Assembly (NCBI GenBank): GCA_015655075.1
Contig: JAATFT010000090.1
Location: forward strand, 22,346 to 86,345
Direction of reading: 5' to 3'
Source of the DNA: Clostridiales bacterium
GTDB lineage: Bacteria; Bacillota; Clostridia; Lachnospirales; Lachnospiraceae
Length of the DNA: 64,000 nt
In this document: positions 35,340-45,085 of the stretch, piece by piece
Numbering within the stretch: the first letter of the stretch is position 1
Layout of the letters: the number at the start of each line of letters is the position of its first letter
Notes under the pieces: generated by a model
Seen by the model: the letters and a program-made list of their open reading frames with translations, nothing else
Database searches by the model: none
What the model was told of the DNA's origin: nothing
Made by a program: the position numbers and the translations under genes

Positions 35340-38171
35340 TTGTTTTACAGAAATACCGGGGAAATACGTAACGGCATTGAATTTACCGGAGGAAACCGAA
35401 TCACTTTGAACAATAGTATACGGCTGTCACCCCAGCTTAAGGTATTGCAGTATCTGCTCGTTGTTGCGGGGGTGTATGGGACGTTATTCAGCCTTATCAG
35501 CGGTTTGGATATGGGTGTGTATACATCTGTCCTGCTTGCGGCGATTTTTATTTTCTCCTTATATTTTTTCATGTTGTTTTTAATGAGAAATCTGCTAAAA
35601 TACAGCATTCCTCTATCCTTGCTGATTTATTTTGCCGCAGGGTATGTGTTTTGGGATGAAATAAAAAACGGCCTGTGGCATATAGAAAATATTTATATCA
35701 GTAAATTTAATACTTACTATAATACGAATGTTCTTAAATATCTTGTGGAGGATAATAACGAAAAAGCGGTCCTTACCATATTTTTTATCTTTGTGGCCGT
35801 TTTGCTAAGCCAATTGCTGTGCCGCCTGATTTTAAGAAATACCTTCCGGGTTTTATTTGTAATCATAACGGTGCCCGTTGTGCTTTTACCTTTTACCGTG
35901 GGTTATATTCCGGAACCGGTGCCTTTTGGTATTTATCTGGCGTGTGCGGTCAGTATTGTCGGCCAGGGTGTCACACTGAGTGAAAAACATGTCCGCAATC
36001 AGAAAAAATTCCCCCGGCGTGTTTCTTCCAGTCTAAAAAATTTCCATGAAAAACAGAAAAATATTCTAAAGAAGCAGAAAAATTTTCTAAAGAAACAAAA
36101 AATAGAAAACCGGTTTCTGGAACAGAGTTTTAAATATGTTATCGGTTTAAAAATAGGAGGCTTTTTATCCGTTTTGCTGCTGGCTGTGATCCTGGTTATT
36201 TCCATTATTTTCAGACCGGATTTTTATGCCAGAAAATTTGATGTTGCCGATACAAAATACAAAATTCAAAAGGAAATGATGGAATTTAATCTTGAAGATG
36301 CAATGAATGACATAAGTGGCCTTTCCTTTGACGGACTAAACGTATTCCGGAAAGTTACGGCTTCCGGCGGTTTGAGCGGCGGCAAACTGGGCAGAATAGG
36401 AGAAGTAAACTTTAATTACCGGACTGCGCTTAGGATTAAGACACCTGTAATGGGTGCGAGCTTGTATCTGAAGGGTTATGTCGGAAGTGAGTATAAAGGT
36501 AATTGTTGGGACGGTTTGAGCAAAGCGGACCTTAAAGCTTATCAGGAAATAGCAAAAACATGGGAAAACAGTGATTTTACAATTGGAAATCAAAGCAGTT
36601 ATCTTTTAGCCCTAATTAAGGAGGCGGGAGGGGAAACTTATGATGATTTTGAACTTTCCTATGGCGAAATAGAAGTGGAAGGGATTAATTCCAATTTAGG
36701 CTATATTTACGCACCTTACTATTCGGATTATTCGCCGGATACCTTAATGGAGGTAACGGATCCGGAATATGTGACTCCGAAGAAAAAGCGGACGTCTTAT
36801 AAGCTTGCTTATTACAGTAGTTTTAACAATCTGTTTCAATTTAAGGAAGAAGAAAGTTATGAAAAATTTTTGAACGATTCCCTGATGAGAGGCTATTACC
36901 AATATGATAACAGTGAAACCGATAGCACGCTCTTAAAGCGCCTTGAGGATTACCGGACTTATGAGCAGGCCTATCGGAAATTTGTTTATGATATTTATAC
37001 ACGGGTCCCGGATACCGGTTTGGAAAATATTAAAATGGAATTCGGCACGGTAAATTACAGTGAGTTTAAAGAGCAATATGGTGTAAATGCACTGAATATG
37101 ATAATTAATATGGTTCGGGATGTCCTTGATGATAACACCACATATTCCCTGACACCCGGTACTTTGCCTAAGGGAAAGGATTTTGTCGAATATTTTTTAT
37201 ATGAAAATAAAACCGGATATTGTTCCCACTATGCCTCTGCGGCAGCTATAATATTCCGGACCATTGGGATTCCCTCCAGATACGTGGAGGGTTATATTGT
37301 GAAACCAACCGATATCGTTAAGGGTCAAGATATGGAAACGGCGACCGTTAAGGAATATGGGAACGGAATGGTAAGTGAGAAGCAGGTGGCAATGAAGTCC
37401 ATAGATATACCGGATGCCAATGCCCATGCCTGGGTTGAAATTTACGTAGACGGATTTGGATGGGTTCCGGTGGACGTTACTCCGGGATTTACGGGCAGCG
37501 GTGATTTAGGCGAAGCTTCCGGCGGTCTGCAAAAGAAGGAGGGGAATTCTGTAAAACCGGAGGATTTTTCATCGTCTCCCGAACAGTCAGAGGATACTAA
37601 GAAGGATGAGTCAGAAAAACCGTTGGATTCCGGTGAAGATTCCGAAGCCTCCTCCTCTGATGATAAGGAAAAGGAAAGCTGGGGAACCGGTGCGGTTATT
37701 TCCGGTAAAGGGGATAATATGTTAGTATATTCCTATTTGAAAAAAATCGGATGGATTATCCTATGTAGTATTATACTGGCCGCGGGTGTTGTTCTGTTCC
37801 TTTTGATGAGGGCTTTCCTGATTATGGAAAAGAGAGAGAATGCCCAGAAAACTATAGATTTCAGTAAGAAAGTATTACTCCGGTATAATGAAATCAGGCG
37901 GATATTAGACTATTACCGTATAGGGATAAATGAGGATTTAACGTATCGGGAGGCGGCGGTTCAGGTTGAGAAGAATTGGGAACTTATAAAACCCGGAAGG
38001 TTTAAACGATTTACCGATATTGTTTTAAAGGCCAGATTTGGCCAATACTGTATTTCAAAGGAAGAATCCGAGGAAGCGGAGGAATTTTATAAGGAACTTG
38101 TTGACTCTATTTATAAAAATACCACTCCAGGGAAAAGAATTATTTTAAAATTTATTAAAGTTTTTCACTGA
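35340..38171 (+). CDS. transglutaminase-like membrane protein (TgpA type)
   Basis: 943 aa if read from the TTG at 35340, which follows a GGGAAAGGGG site; an in-frame TTG at 35298 would overlap the previous gene. Several N-terminal helices to about residue 215, a KQKN-rich cytosolic loop, another helix near 285, then an extracellular part. The papain-like transglutaminase core shows Cys in GYCSHYASA, His in ANAHAWVE and Asp in VPVDVTPG. A Ser/Glu/Asp-rich linker and a last membrane helix (WIILCSIILAAGVVLFLL) precede a basic cytosolic tail. Probably processes or crosslinks envelope proteins. Confidence 0.85.
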   Translation: MFYRNTGEIRNGIEFTGGNRITLNNSIRLSPQLKVLQYLLVVAGVYGTLFSLISGLDMGVYTSVLLAAIFIFSLYFFMLFLMRNLLKYSIPLSLLIYFAAGYVFWDEIKNGLWHIENIYISKFNTYYNTNVLKYLVEDNNEKAVLTIFFIFVAVLLSQLLCRLILRNTFRVLFVIITVPVVLLPFTVGYIPEPVPFGIYLACAVSIVGQGVTLSEKHVRNQKKFPRRVSSSLKNFHEKQKNILKKQKNFLKKQKIENRFLEQSFKYVIGLKIGGFLSVLLLAVILVISIIFRPDFYARKFDVADTKYKIQKEMMEFNLEDAMNDISGLSFDGLNVFRKVTASGGLSGGKLGRIGEVNFNYRTALRIKTPVMGASLYLKGYVGSEYKGNCWDGLSKADLKAYQEIAKTWENSDFTIGNQSSYLLALIKEAGGETYDDFELSYGEIEVEGINSNLGYIYAPYYSDYSPDTLMEVTDPEYVTPKKKRTSYKLAYYSSFNNLFQFKEEESYEKFLNDSLMRGYYQYDNSETDSTLLKRLEDYRTYEQAYRKFVYDIYTRVPDTGLENIKMEFGTVNYSEFKEQYGVNALNMIINMVRDVLDDNTTYSLTPGTLPKGKDFVEYFLYENKTGYCSHYASAAAIIFRTIGIPSRYVEGYIVKPTDIVKGQDMETATVKEYGNGMVSEKQVAMKSIDIPDANAHAWVEIYVDGFGWVPVDVTPGFTGSGDLGEASGGLQKKEGNSVKPEDFSSSPEQSEDTKKDESEKPLDSGEDSEASSSDDKEKESWGTGAVISGKGDNMLVYSYLKKIGWIILCSIILAAGVVLFLLMRAFLIMEKRENAQKTIDFSKKVLLRYNEIRRILDYYRIGINEDLTYREAAVQVEKNWELIKPGRFKRFTDIVLKARFGQYCISKEESEEAEEFYKELVDSIYKNTTPGKRIILKFIKVFH

Positions 38172-38315
38172 CTTCTCAAAGCTCAAATTATGAAAATTGA
38201 GTTCACAGAGCAGAATAACTATGATATAATGAAGGCGGAACGAGGAAATTCAAGCTTGCTTGAAATTTCCAACGATCGCAACAAGATCATGAACGCAAAG
38301 GGCGTGGGTGTTGTT

Positions 38316-38939
38316 ATGAAGAATGTAATTACAATAAGCAGGCAATACGGAAGCGGCGGAAGGGAAATAGGTAAAAAACTTGCCGATAAACTTGGAATTC
38401 CATTCTATGATAATGAATTGATTAGCCGGGCTGCAAAGGAAAGCGGGTTTTCTCCATCATCATTTGAAAATGCAGAAAATAAAGCCTCGAACAGCTTGTT
38501 ATACTCCATTGCCATGGGGATGAACGCTTATGGATACCAGGAATTGGGCTTTGGAAATTTATCCTTGGATGACCGGATTTATTTAGCCCAGTCCGATATA
38601 ATCCGGAAGGTTGCGCAGGAAGGCCCCTGTGTTATTGTGGGCAGGTGTGCGGATTATATATTAAACGATATTCCTGGAGTTGTTAATATATTTGTATGGG
38701 CGGAAATTGATTTTAGGATAAAAAGAATTATGGAGCTTTATAATCTTACGGAAGCAAAAGCAGCGGAAAAAATCCATAAGATGGATAAGGGAAGGGCCAA
38801 CTATTATAATTATCATTCTTCTGAAAAATGGGGAAGGGCTGAAAATTACCATTTATCCCTCCGAAGTGATTATGTGGGTTTGGACGGATGCGCCTGCTGC
38901 ATTGTGTCATATATAGAGTACGGAAATAAGAAAGATTAA
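38316..38939 (+). CDS. cytidylate kinase-like protein
   Basis: 207 aa from ATG 38316, chosen because homology starts there (MKNVITISRQYGSGGREIGK). The frame is open to 38190, but the upstream codons run through an inverted repeat (GGAAATTCAAGC..CTTGAAATTTCC, 38245-38271). P-loop-like ISRQYGSGGREIGKKLA, FYDNELI, VIVGRCADYIL and the final SD-x-x-GLDG are those of the cytidylate-kinase-2 family of clostridia. Substrate unproven; a nucleoside-monophosphate kinase fold is likely. Confidence 0.85.
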   Translation: MKNVITISRQYGSGGREIGKKLADKLGIPFYDNELISRAAKESGFSPSSFENAENKASNSLLYSIAMGMNAYGYQELGFGNLSLDDRIYLAQSDIIRKVAQEGPCVIVGRCADYILNDIPGVVNIFVWAEIDFRIKRIMELYNLTEAKAAEKIHKMDKGRANYYNYHSSEKWGRAENYHLSLRSDYVGLDGCACCIVSYIEYGNKKD

Positions 38940-38947
38940 ATATTACC

Positions 38948-39110
38948 GAGCACCGCCTTTTATGGGAAGATAAAAAGCATCTTCCCATAAGCTATATTAC
39001 AGGAACAAAAAGCATGTTCCCGTAATCGGATGGACGGCGGTAAAAAGCACCGCCTTTTATCAGAAGATAAAAAGCAATCTTCTGATAAGCTATATTACAG
39101 GAACATGCCG
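38948..39110 (+). repeat. tandem hairpin array with invariant AAAAAGC loops
   Basis: Four hairpins in a row share the loop AAAAAGC but have different stems: TTATGGGAAGAT/ATCTTCCCATAA (38960-38990), ATTACAGGAAC/GTTCCCGTAAT (38996-39026), GGCGGT/ACCGCC (39036-39054), TTATCAGAAGAT/ATCTTCTGATAA (39057-39088). A decayed fifth, lacking the loop, ends near 39110. Units 1-2 and 4-5 are a duplication in which GG..CC has changed to CA..TG with pairing kept. No ORF fits. Confidence 0.8.
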
Positions 39111-39219
39111 TAATTACCCAGAATATTATCAATATAATTAACCCAGGCGGCATGGTTTTAAGTCGGGGTCTGATCCATTTGTGAATGGAACGAAATGATT
39201 GAAAGGTATGGGAATTAAA

Positions 39220-40422
39220 ATGAAATGGAATGACAAATTAAACAAGAAATATACCTTAATTGCCGTTTATGTAATTGTAACCTGTATTATTATTTATTGT
39301 TTAAGCTTGGTGGCAAAAAGTGTACCGGCCATTATAATGGATATTATGGGACGGGTTAACTGGTTTATGAAAGTGGCAAAGCCAATTATGTTTGGTTTTG
39401 TAATTGCTTATCTTTTTGATCCTTTAAATGATTTTTTAGAAGCTAAAATCAAAAATATAAAAATAAAAAGCAGGGGCTTAAAATCACCCCGGTCTTGGGC
39501 GGTATTTACAACCGTTATCCTTTTTTTTATCATTGTAGTTGGAATCATATCATTGTTGGTATTCAGCGTAACCGATCAATTGCGGTTAGCTAATTTTGAT
39601 GATCTTATTATACTGGCTAATTCTTACATGAATACCTTTAACGATTTCCGGGATTCCATTTTGAAGAAACTGGATGATCTGAATATTCAATCCAATGAAA
39701 TCTCACAATATGTAAAGGATGCGGCCACGTATATTTTAAATTATTTAAAGATATTGGGAGGCTCCATGGTCACTTCTATCAGTAATATATCCTCTTATAT
39801 TACGACCTTTTTGTTTTCCTTTATTATTGCAGTTTATTTTATGATAGACGGCAAAATGATTACGGAATATTTAAAGAAGGTAGGAAGGGCTTTAATGAGT
39901 GAAAAATGCAATCTAAAAATAAAAAAATTTCTGGCGGATGCAGACGATGTTTTCTCCGGATATATCCGGGGACAGTTGGCAGATGCTTTTGTCATGATGA
40001 TTTTAATCAGTTTTACTCTTTCCGTGGTTGGAGTTAAGTTTGCAATCATTATTGGCATATTTGCCGGTATCGGAAATCTTATACCCTATTGCGGGCCCTT
40101 CATAGCTTACTTTTGTACGGTGATTGTATGTGTTATAAACGGTCAGTACAAGGAATTAATTATAGCAGTTGTTACTTTATTTATTATACAGGCAGTTGAC
40201 GGCAATATTATAGCCCCCAAACTTTTGAGCAAAAGCATTCAGATACATCCCGTATTGGTTATTATTTCATTAATATTTGGGAATGCCATCGGCGGCTTGT
40301 TAGGCATGCTTTTAGCCGTTCCGGTTGGCGCTCTGATTAAAGTCATATTCGTAAGATATATTAATCACAGGCTTGAGGGAAAAGAAGAAGAGAAAAATAA
40401 GGAAAATGTTATTTCGGATTAA
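39220..40422 (+). CDS. AI-2E family transporter (membrane permease) 2
   Basis: 400 aa from ATG 39220; 39199 (TTG) and 39208 (ATG) are in frame but poorly placed to any ribosome site. The same family as the gene at 31712: C-terminal half with GNLIPYCGPFIAYFCTVIV, VDGNIIAPKLLSKSIQIHPV and GLLGMLLAVPVGALIKV. N-terminal helices plus a long amphipathic region (residues ~115-180). Charged Lys/Glu tail. Transported substrate unknown. Confidence 0.85.
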   Translation: MKWNDKLNKKYTLIAVYVIVTCIIIYCLSLVAKSVPAIIMDIMGRVNWFMKVAKPIMFGFVIAYLFDPLNDFLEAKIKNIKIKSRGLKSPRSWAVFTTVILFFIIVVGIISLLVFSVTDQLRLANFDDLIILANSYMNTFNDFRDSILKKLDDLNIQSNEISQYVKDAATYILNYLKILGGSMVTSISNISSYITTFLFSFIIAVYFMIDGKMITEYLKKVGRALMSEKCNLKIKKFLADADDVFSGYIRGQLADAFVMMILISFTLSVVGVKFAIIIGIFAGIGNLIPYCGPFIAYFCTVIVCVINGQYKELIIAVVTLFIIQAVDGNIIAPKLLSKSIQIHPVLVIISLIFGNAIGGLLGMLLAVPVGALIKVIFVRYINHRLEGKEEEKNKENVISD

Positions 40423-40562
40423 CTGGCATTTACTATAATCATGAAAAGTTGACATTATTTAACAAAAAGTCATAAAAACGTAAGAAATAAGATAGTCTTT
40501 ATTTAAGATATTTAGAGTAAAATAATCTAGGCAAAAATTAGGAAAGAGAGGAGGGTGCCAGA

Positions 40563-41537
40563 GTGGAGGAGCAGATTGAAAAGATAATCGAGGTTAAAAA
40601 TGTAAAAAAGATATATCGGATGGGCAGGGAAAAAATTTATGCGGTTGACGATGTAAACTTTGATATATTAAAAGGTGAATTCTGTTGTCTTTTGGGTACT
40701 TCAGGCTCCGGTAAGTCAACCCTGCTTAATCTGATGGCCGGTATTGAAAAACTGACGGGCGGTCAGATTATTATTAAGGGCAAGAAGGTACATAAAATGA
40801 ACGAAAACAGTCTTGCAAAGTTCAGACAACGGTACTTAGGATTTGTATTCCAGTCGTATAATCTGATGAACTCCATGACAGCTTTGGAAAATGTGGAGTT
40901 TCCACTGGTATTTAAAAGAGTTAAAGTAAAGGCCAGAAAAAAAACAGCCAGGGATATGCTGATAAAAGTAGGGCTCGGCTCCAGATTATCCCATAAACCA
41001 AAAGAAATGAGCGGCGGTCAGCAGCAGAGAGTGGGTATTGCAAGAGCTTTTGTAGCGAAACCGGAAATAGTTTTTGCGGATGAACCAACCGGCAATCTGG
41101 ACACAAAAACCGCAATGGAAGTAATGAATCTTATTAAGACCATTGCCAAGGACAATAATCAGACAATAGTAATGGTTACCCATGACAGAAGGCTGGCGGA
41201 TTTTGCCGACAGAATTATTCATATATTGGACGGGAAAATACAAAGTATTGAAGTGAATCCGGGCAGGAACAAGCCGGAAGATAGAAATGGATCAATTGAT
41301 GGAATCGAAAACAGGGAAGTAATAATAAACAGGGAAGTAATAAATATAGAAAATAAGCCGAATATAAAAATTGAGGCGGATGATACTATATTTTCGGATA
41401 AAATAAATATACCAAAAGATAGCGGAAAAGAGACCGCAAAAGACGTTGTGAGGAAAGAAAAGACAGAAATTAAGGAAAAGGAAATAATTCCGGATAAACT
41501 TGCTGAAAGTGAAATAGCGGCATCGGATAACTTATAG
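40563..41537 (+). CDS. ABC exporter ATPase (MacB/LolD type) with charged tail
   Basis: 324 aa. Residues 1-230 are a complete ATPase: Walker A GTSGSGKST, Q-loop FVFQSYNLM, signature MSGGQQQRVGIARAF, Walker B FADEPTGNLD, H-loop VTHDRRLA. Residues ~235-324 are a lysine/glutamate/isoleucine-rich extension with repeated INREV motifs not usual in this family. GTG start with GAGGAGGG. Its likely permease is the FtsX-like protein at 45075, with two surface proteins between them. Confidence 0.9.
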   Translation: MEEQIEKIIEVKNVKKIYRMGREKIYAVDDVNFDILKGEFCCLLGTSGSGKSTLLNLMAGIEKLTGGQIIIKGKKVHKMNENSLAKFRQRYLGFVFQSYNLMNSMTALENVEFPLVFKRVKVKARKKTARDMLIKVGLGSRLSHKPKEMSGGQQQRVGIARAFVAKPEIVFADEPTGNLDTKTAMEVMNLIKTIAKDNNQTIVMVTHDRRLADFADRIIHILDGKIQSIEVNPGRNKPEDRNGSIDGIENREVIINREVINIENKPNIKIEADDTIFSDKINIPKDSGKETAKDVVRKEKTEIKEKEIIPDKLAESEIAASDNL

Positions 41538-41588
41538 CAGAATAATACATAAATAAAAGAGCAAAGCCTGCAATATTTAGAATATAAT

Positions 41589-41776
41589 CTTACAAGTAAT
41601 TCTCCCGTTTCTTAGCGAAGCATAAGCGGTGGGTTTGGGACTACTTGTTTCAGTCGGGGTGGGTCCCGGCTGAAATATCAGCGCAGCAGGTGAATATCTG
41701 AATAACAGGTAAATACCAGCGCAGCAGGTATAAGTTATGAGCAAGCAGCACAGCGGACCCGGAATATTCGCTTTGA
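41589..41776 (+). repeat. composite repeat, copy B
   Basis: Same modules as 23978-24077 (CTTACAAGTAA, AAGCGGTGGGTTTGGGA, then GAGCAAGCAGCACAGCGGA and AATATTCGCTTTGA), separated here by about 85 extra bases holding a hairpin CAGTCGGG..CCCGGCTG and two copies of CCAGCGCAGCAGGT-like sequence. Fills the gap between the ATPase and surface-protein genes. Confidence 0.65.
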
Positions 41777-41866
41777 CTCATTATGCGTATAATTAAATTA
41801 CTCATACAGGTGATTTGTTGAGTAATAAAAGGGTTTCAGAATAAGAAAGGAAAAGAGGGAGCGAAA

Positions 41867-44341
41867 ATGAAAAGAACCAGAAAAATCTTTGCCGCAATAT
41901 TGACGATAGCATTAATCATCAGCACTCTTGCAGGTAATGTAATTACGGTCAGGGCGGAAACTTATGAAGGTAAAGCGACAGCCATAAATTTTGACGGATT
42001 AGTGGACGACTTCAAAGGAGTGCCTGGTGAAACCGTTCATGTTTTACTGCCGGTCAGGGCAATTAACGGTTATATATCGGATCCTGTAATCAGGGTGGCA
42101 ACGGATGATCTGCCGTTTACGGTATCAAACATCAGCTGTTTGACAGAAAACAAGAAGCGAGAGATTTCGATGACTGAAACCACCTATATTGAATTTGACG
42201 TAAAATTAAAAGAATCTGCAAAAATAGGAAGATATAAAATACTGGTAACCGTGGAATTCACCGCCAAGGATCTGGAGGACGAATCCATTGATACTTTTAC
42301 CTTGGATCTTCCCAACGCTTATCTGGTAATAAATGAAGAAAAAGAGCCCGCCCAGCTGACGGTTGATAATATAAAATTTGACGATGCCTTTATAGGCAAG
42401 GAAACAGACTTAAGCTTTGTAATTAAAAATGAAGGCGGGGTAACCGCGCATAATGCTTATTTCAGTATTTCAGGATACGAAGAAGCGGGAATTGCACCGG
42501 AATATTCTAAATTAAAACAGTCCATAGGCACTGACGGCAAGCTGCCTTCCGGTTCCACTTATTATGCAAAATTACCTGTGAGCATTGCAACCACCGCCAC
42601 TGCAGGCAGTAAAAAGCTTACCGTAAAGATGGAATATAAAAATGAAGAAGGGGAGGACAGCGAAAATTCAGTAGAAATTTATGTAAATCTGAAAACGGAC
42701 AGTATGGCTCCTCAAATTGATATAGTCAGTACTAAATATGCCAGTGAATTAAAAGCAGGCGACAGCTTTAACCTGGTTACCACATTGCGCAATGCGGGAG
42801 ATACGAAGGCAGATAAAATCGAAGTAAGCCTGGAAGGATTGGGTAAGACCAGTTTTCTGCCCGGTTATACTACCAAAACGATTTCCGTTAAGGATCTTAA
42901 GTTTAATGAAAAGACAGATGTCAAGATTCCCCTGATTGTATCCCAGGAAGCTGCCGCGGGAATAAAAGAGGTTTCCATAACCGTTAGTTATAAAGATGAA
43001 TCCGGGGTTTCCAATACCACTTCCACAACATTATATCTGGAGGTTGTTGCAACGGACGGCGTAGATGCGGACGGTAAGCCCAACATTATAATCGATAATG
43101 TGTCCCAAAGCCCGGAGCAGCCCAATGCGGGGGCCCGTATGAATGTATCCTTTGATTTCGTGAATAAAAGTAAAATTGATATAAACACGGTAAAAATTGC
43201 TGTAGTCAGTGCCGAGGGAGCCAGCTTTACTCCTATGGATCCGGAGCCTTACCAATATATCGATAAATTAAGCAGCGGTAAAAAGAGAAGGATTACAATT
43301 CCCCTGAAAGCATCGGAAACAATAGCAGAGGGAACCAACAGTCTGAATATCAAGTATGATTATAAGGACAAAAATGGCAAATCACAGTCAGATACGGCAA
43401 CCCTGTTCATTCAGAATGTTCAAAACAGCGGGCTTGGAACCAGCAAGCCCAAATTAATCATCAGTGATTTTTCCACAGAGGAGGAAGAATTAAGAGCCGG
43501 CAATACCGTTACCTTTAATTTTGATATTAAAAACACTCATTCCAGTGTGGCCGCACGCAACATTAAAGTTACGATATCCCAGGCCGACAACATTTTTTCC
43601 GTTGCCCAGGGAAGCAATACCTTCTACATAACTGAAATACCCGCCGGGGAAGCCGTTAAAAATTCTCTGAAGTTAAAAGTAAAATCGGATGCGACCACGA
43701 AGGCTTATCCCCTGGAAATAGCCATGGAATATGAGTATGAGGGAGCGGAACCTAATCCGGCCACGGGTGAAATAGGAGAGACGGCAAAAGAGACAATTAA
43801 TCTGCAGGCAGTGGAGAATTCCAGGCCTGTCGTTGACAATGTTGTAGTGGGTTCCTGGGATGCGCCGGTTGTCAACCAGCCGACTGCTTTAACCTTTGAA
43901 TTTTATAATATGGGTAAATCCACCCTGAATAATGTTCATGCGGCGGTAGAGGGAGATTACTATTTAAGCACGGGGAATATGTATTTTATTGGAAATATAG
44001 ATGCCGGCGGTCAGGAATATGCAGAATTAGAGGTAATCCCTACTGTGGAAGGGCAGGCAAAAGGAACTTTGATAGTAACCTTTGAAGACAGTAACGGAGA
44101 TGAAGTGAATTTAACAAAGGAATTTGAAGGTACAGTACAGGGTGAATCTGTTATAGGCGGTGACGGAGGAAATATGGACGGCGATTTACCTGTTATTGAT
44201 AATACGAAAACACCAATTCTTCCTGCCGGGGCGTTTATTATTTTACAAGGGGCAATTCTGGCAATTATAATTCCGGTGACAAGAAAAATCAGATTAGGTT
44301 TATATAAAAGAAAATTAAGAAAGCAGGAAGAGGCAGAATAA
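41867..44341 (+). CDS. large exported CARDB/COG1361-like surface protein
   Basis: 824 aa. Signal peptide (residues 1-30, cut near VRAETYEG), then four to five Ig-like repeats of about 120 residues each with the pattern of CARDB domains (LSFVIKNEGGVTAHNAYFSI, FNLVTTLRNAGDTKADKIEV, VSFDFVNKSKIDINTVKIAV, FNFDIKNTHSSVAARNIKV, LTFEFYNMGKSTLNNVHAAV). A C-terminal helix (AFIILQGAILAIIIPVT) and basic tail anchor it. Usually encoded with MacB-like ABC exporters in clostridia, so it is probably the extracellular partner of that transporter. Confidence 0.85.
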   Translation: MKRTRKIFAAILTIALIISTLAGNVITVRAETYEGKATAINFDGLVDDFKGVPGETVHVLLPVRAINGYISDPVIRVATDDLPFTVSNISCLTENKKREISMTETTYIEFDVKLKESAKIGRYKILVTVEFTAKDLEDESIDTFTLDLPNAYLVINEEKEPAQLTVDNIKFDDAFIGKETDLSFVIKNEGGVTAHNAYFSISGYEEAGIAPEYSKLKQSIGTDGKLPSGSTYYAKLPVSIATTATAGSKKLTVKMEYKNEEGEDSENSVEIYVNLKTDSMAPQIDIVSTKYASELKAGDSFNLVTTLRNAGDTKADKIEVSLEGLGKTSFLPGYTTKTISVKDLKFNEKTDVKIPLIVSQEAAAGIKEVSITVSYKDESGVSNTTSTTLYLEVVATDGVDADGKPNIIIDNVSQSPEQPNAGARMNVSFDFVNKSKIDINTVKIAVVSAEGASFTPMDPEPYQYIDKLSSGKKRRITIPLKASETIAEGTNSLNIKYDYKDKNGKSQSDTATLFIQNVQNSGLGTSKPKLIISDFSTEEEELRAGNTVTFNFDIKNTHSSVAARNIKVTISQADNIFSVAQGSNTFYITEIPAGEAVKNSLKLKVKSDATTKAYPLEIAMEYEYEGAEPNPATGEIGETAKETINLQAVENSRPVVDNVVVGSWDAPVVNQPTALTFEFYNMGKSTLNNVHAAVEGDYYLSTGNMYFIGNIDAGGQEYAELEVIPTVEGQAKGTLIVTFEDSNGDEVNLTKEFEGTVQGESVIGGDGGNMDGDLPVIDNTKTPILPAGAFIILQGAILAIIIPVTRKIRLGLYKRKLRKQEEAE

Positions 44342-44359
44342 GCCTGAATGGAGGTAACT

Positions 44360-45085
44360 ATGAATATATTCATGGATCAGGATTTTAATGTACGGGTATT
44401 GTGGAATGCCGCTATGACGAAGACTGTTTCGGCGGAAACAAACACTGCAAGTACAGGAGCCGTTGGTGTGGGCACAACTGACACGGCAACAACCCGCCGG
44501 GAAACCACCGTCGTAGCAGAACCCGCCGGGGGCACAACCGGTACAACCCCAAGCAATTCAGGAACAAGCAGTGCAAGTACAGGAACCATTGGTGCAGACA
44601 CAACTGGTATGACAACATCCGATGCGGGGACAGACGGCACGGCAACAACCGATGCAGAAACAAGCGACGGTGAAACAACCGACGCAGGAACAGATGATAC
44701 GGCAACAACCGATGCAAAAACAGGAGACGGTGAAGAAACAACTGGTACGGAAACAAGCGGCACAACAGCAACTTACGGCGGTGGAATAAGCGGCACGGAA
44801 ACCGGCGGTGAAACAACTGATGAAGAAACAACCGGTGAAGAGACAACCGATACGGAAACCGGCACGGCAAAAGGCGGTATGGTTATATATGAGGGAGGAA
44901 CAGACGGCGGTGAAACAGGAAGTGAAATATCCGGGGATGCCACGGGCGAAGGTAAGACTCCGCTTCTGTCAAACTGGGCCTTTGTAATCGGTATAACCAC
45001 CATAACCTTAGCAGTAAGTATTTTACTTGGCATTTTGCTGGCAAGAAGAAAAATCAAAAAAGGATATGAGCTGTATGAGGATTAG
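44360..45085 (+). CDS. Thr/Gly/Glu-rich low-complexity protein with C-terminal anchor
   Basis: 241 aa from ATG 44360, which follows GGAGGT; 44348 is in frame but contains that site. About 165 residues consist almost only of Thr, Gly, Ala, Glu, Asp and Ser in imperfect repeats such as GTATTDAET, DGETTDAGTD and TTGEETTDTE. A C-terminal helix (WAFVIGITTITLAVSILLGI) and basic KKGYELYED follow. No clear signal peptide at the N terminus. Likely a stalk-like segment facing outward, in the ABC exporter operon. DNA here is repetitive and length could vary between strains. Confidence 0.7.
   Translation: MNIFMDQDFNVRVLWNAAMTKTVSAETNTASTGAVGVGTTDTATTRRETTVVAEPAGGTTGTTPSNSGTSSASTGTIGADTTGMTTSDAGTDGTATTDAETSDGETTDAGTDDTATTDAKTGDGEETTGTETSGTTATYGGGISGTETGGETTDEETTGEETTDTETGTAKGGMVIYEGGTDGGETGSEISGDATGEGKTPLLSNWAFVIGITTITLAVSILLGILLARRKIKKGYELYED

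Noticed and set aside
38948..39110. CRISPR array.
   Set aside because: Repeats are hairpins with variable stems and a constant loop, without spacers of regular length or cas genes.
44377..44870. Two reverse-strand frames rich in Val/Ser/Pro and in Leu/Arg/His opposite the Thr-rich gene.
   Set aside because: They mirror the repetitive forward gene; the forward frame has the ribosome site, operon overlap and a membrane anchor.
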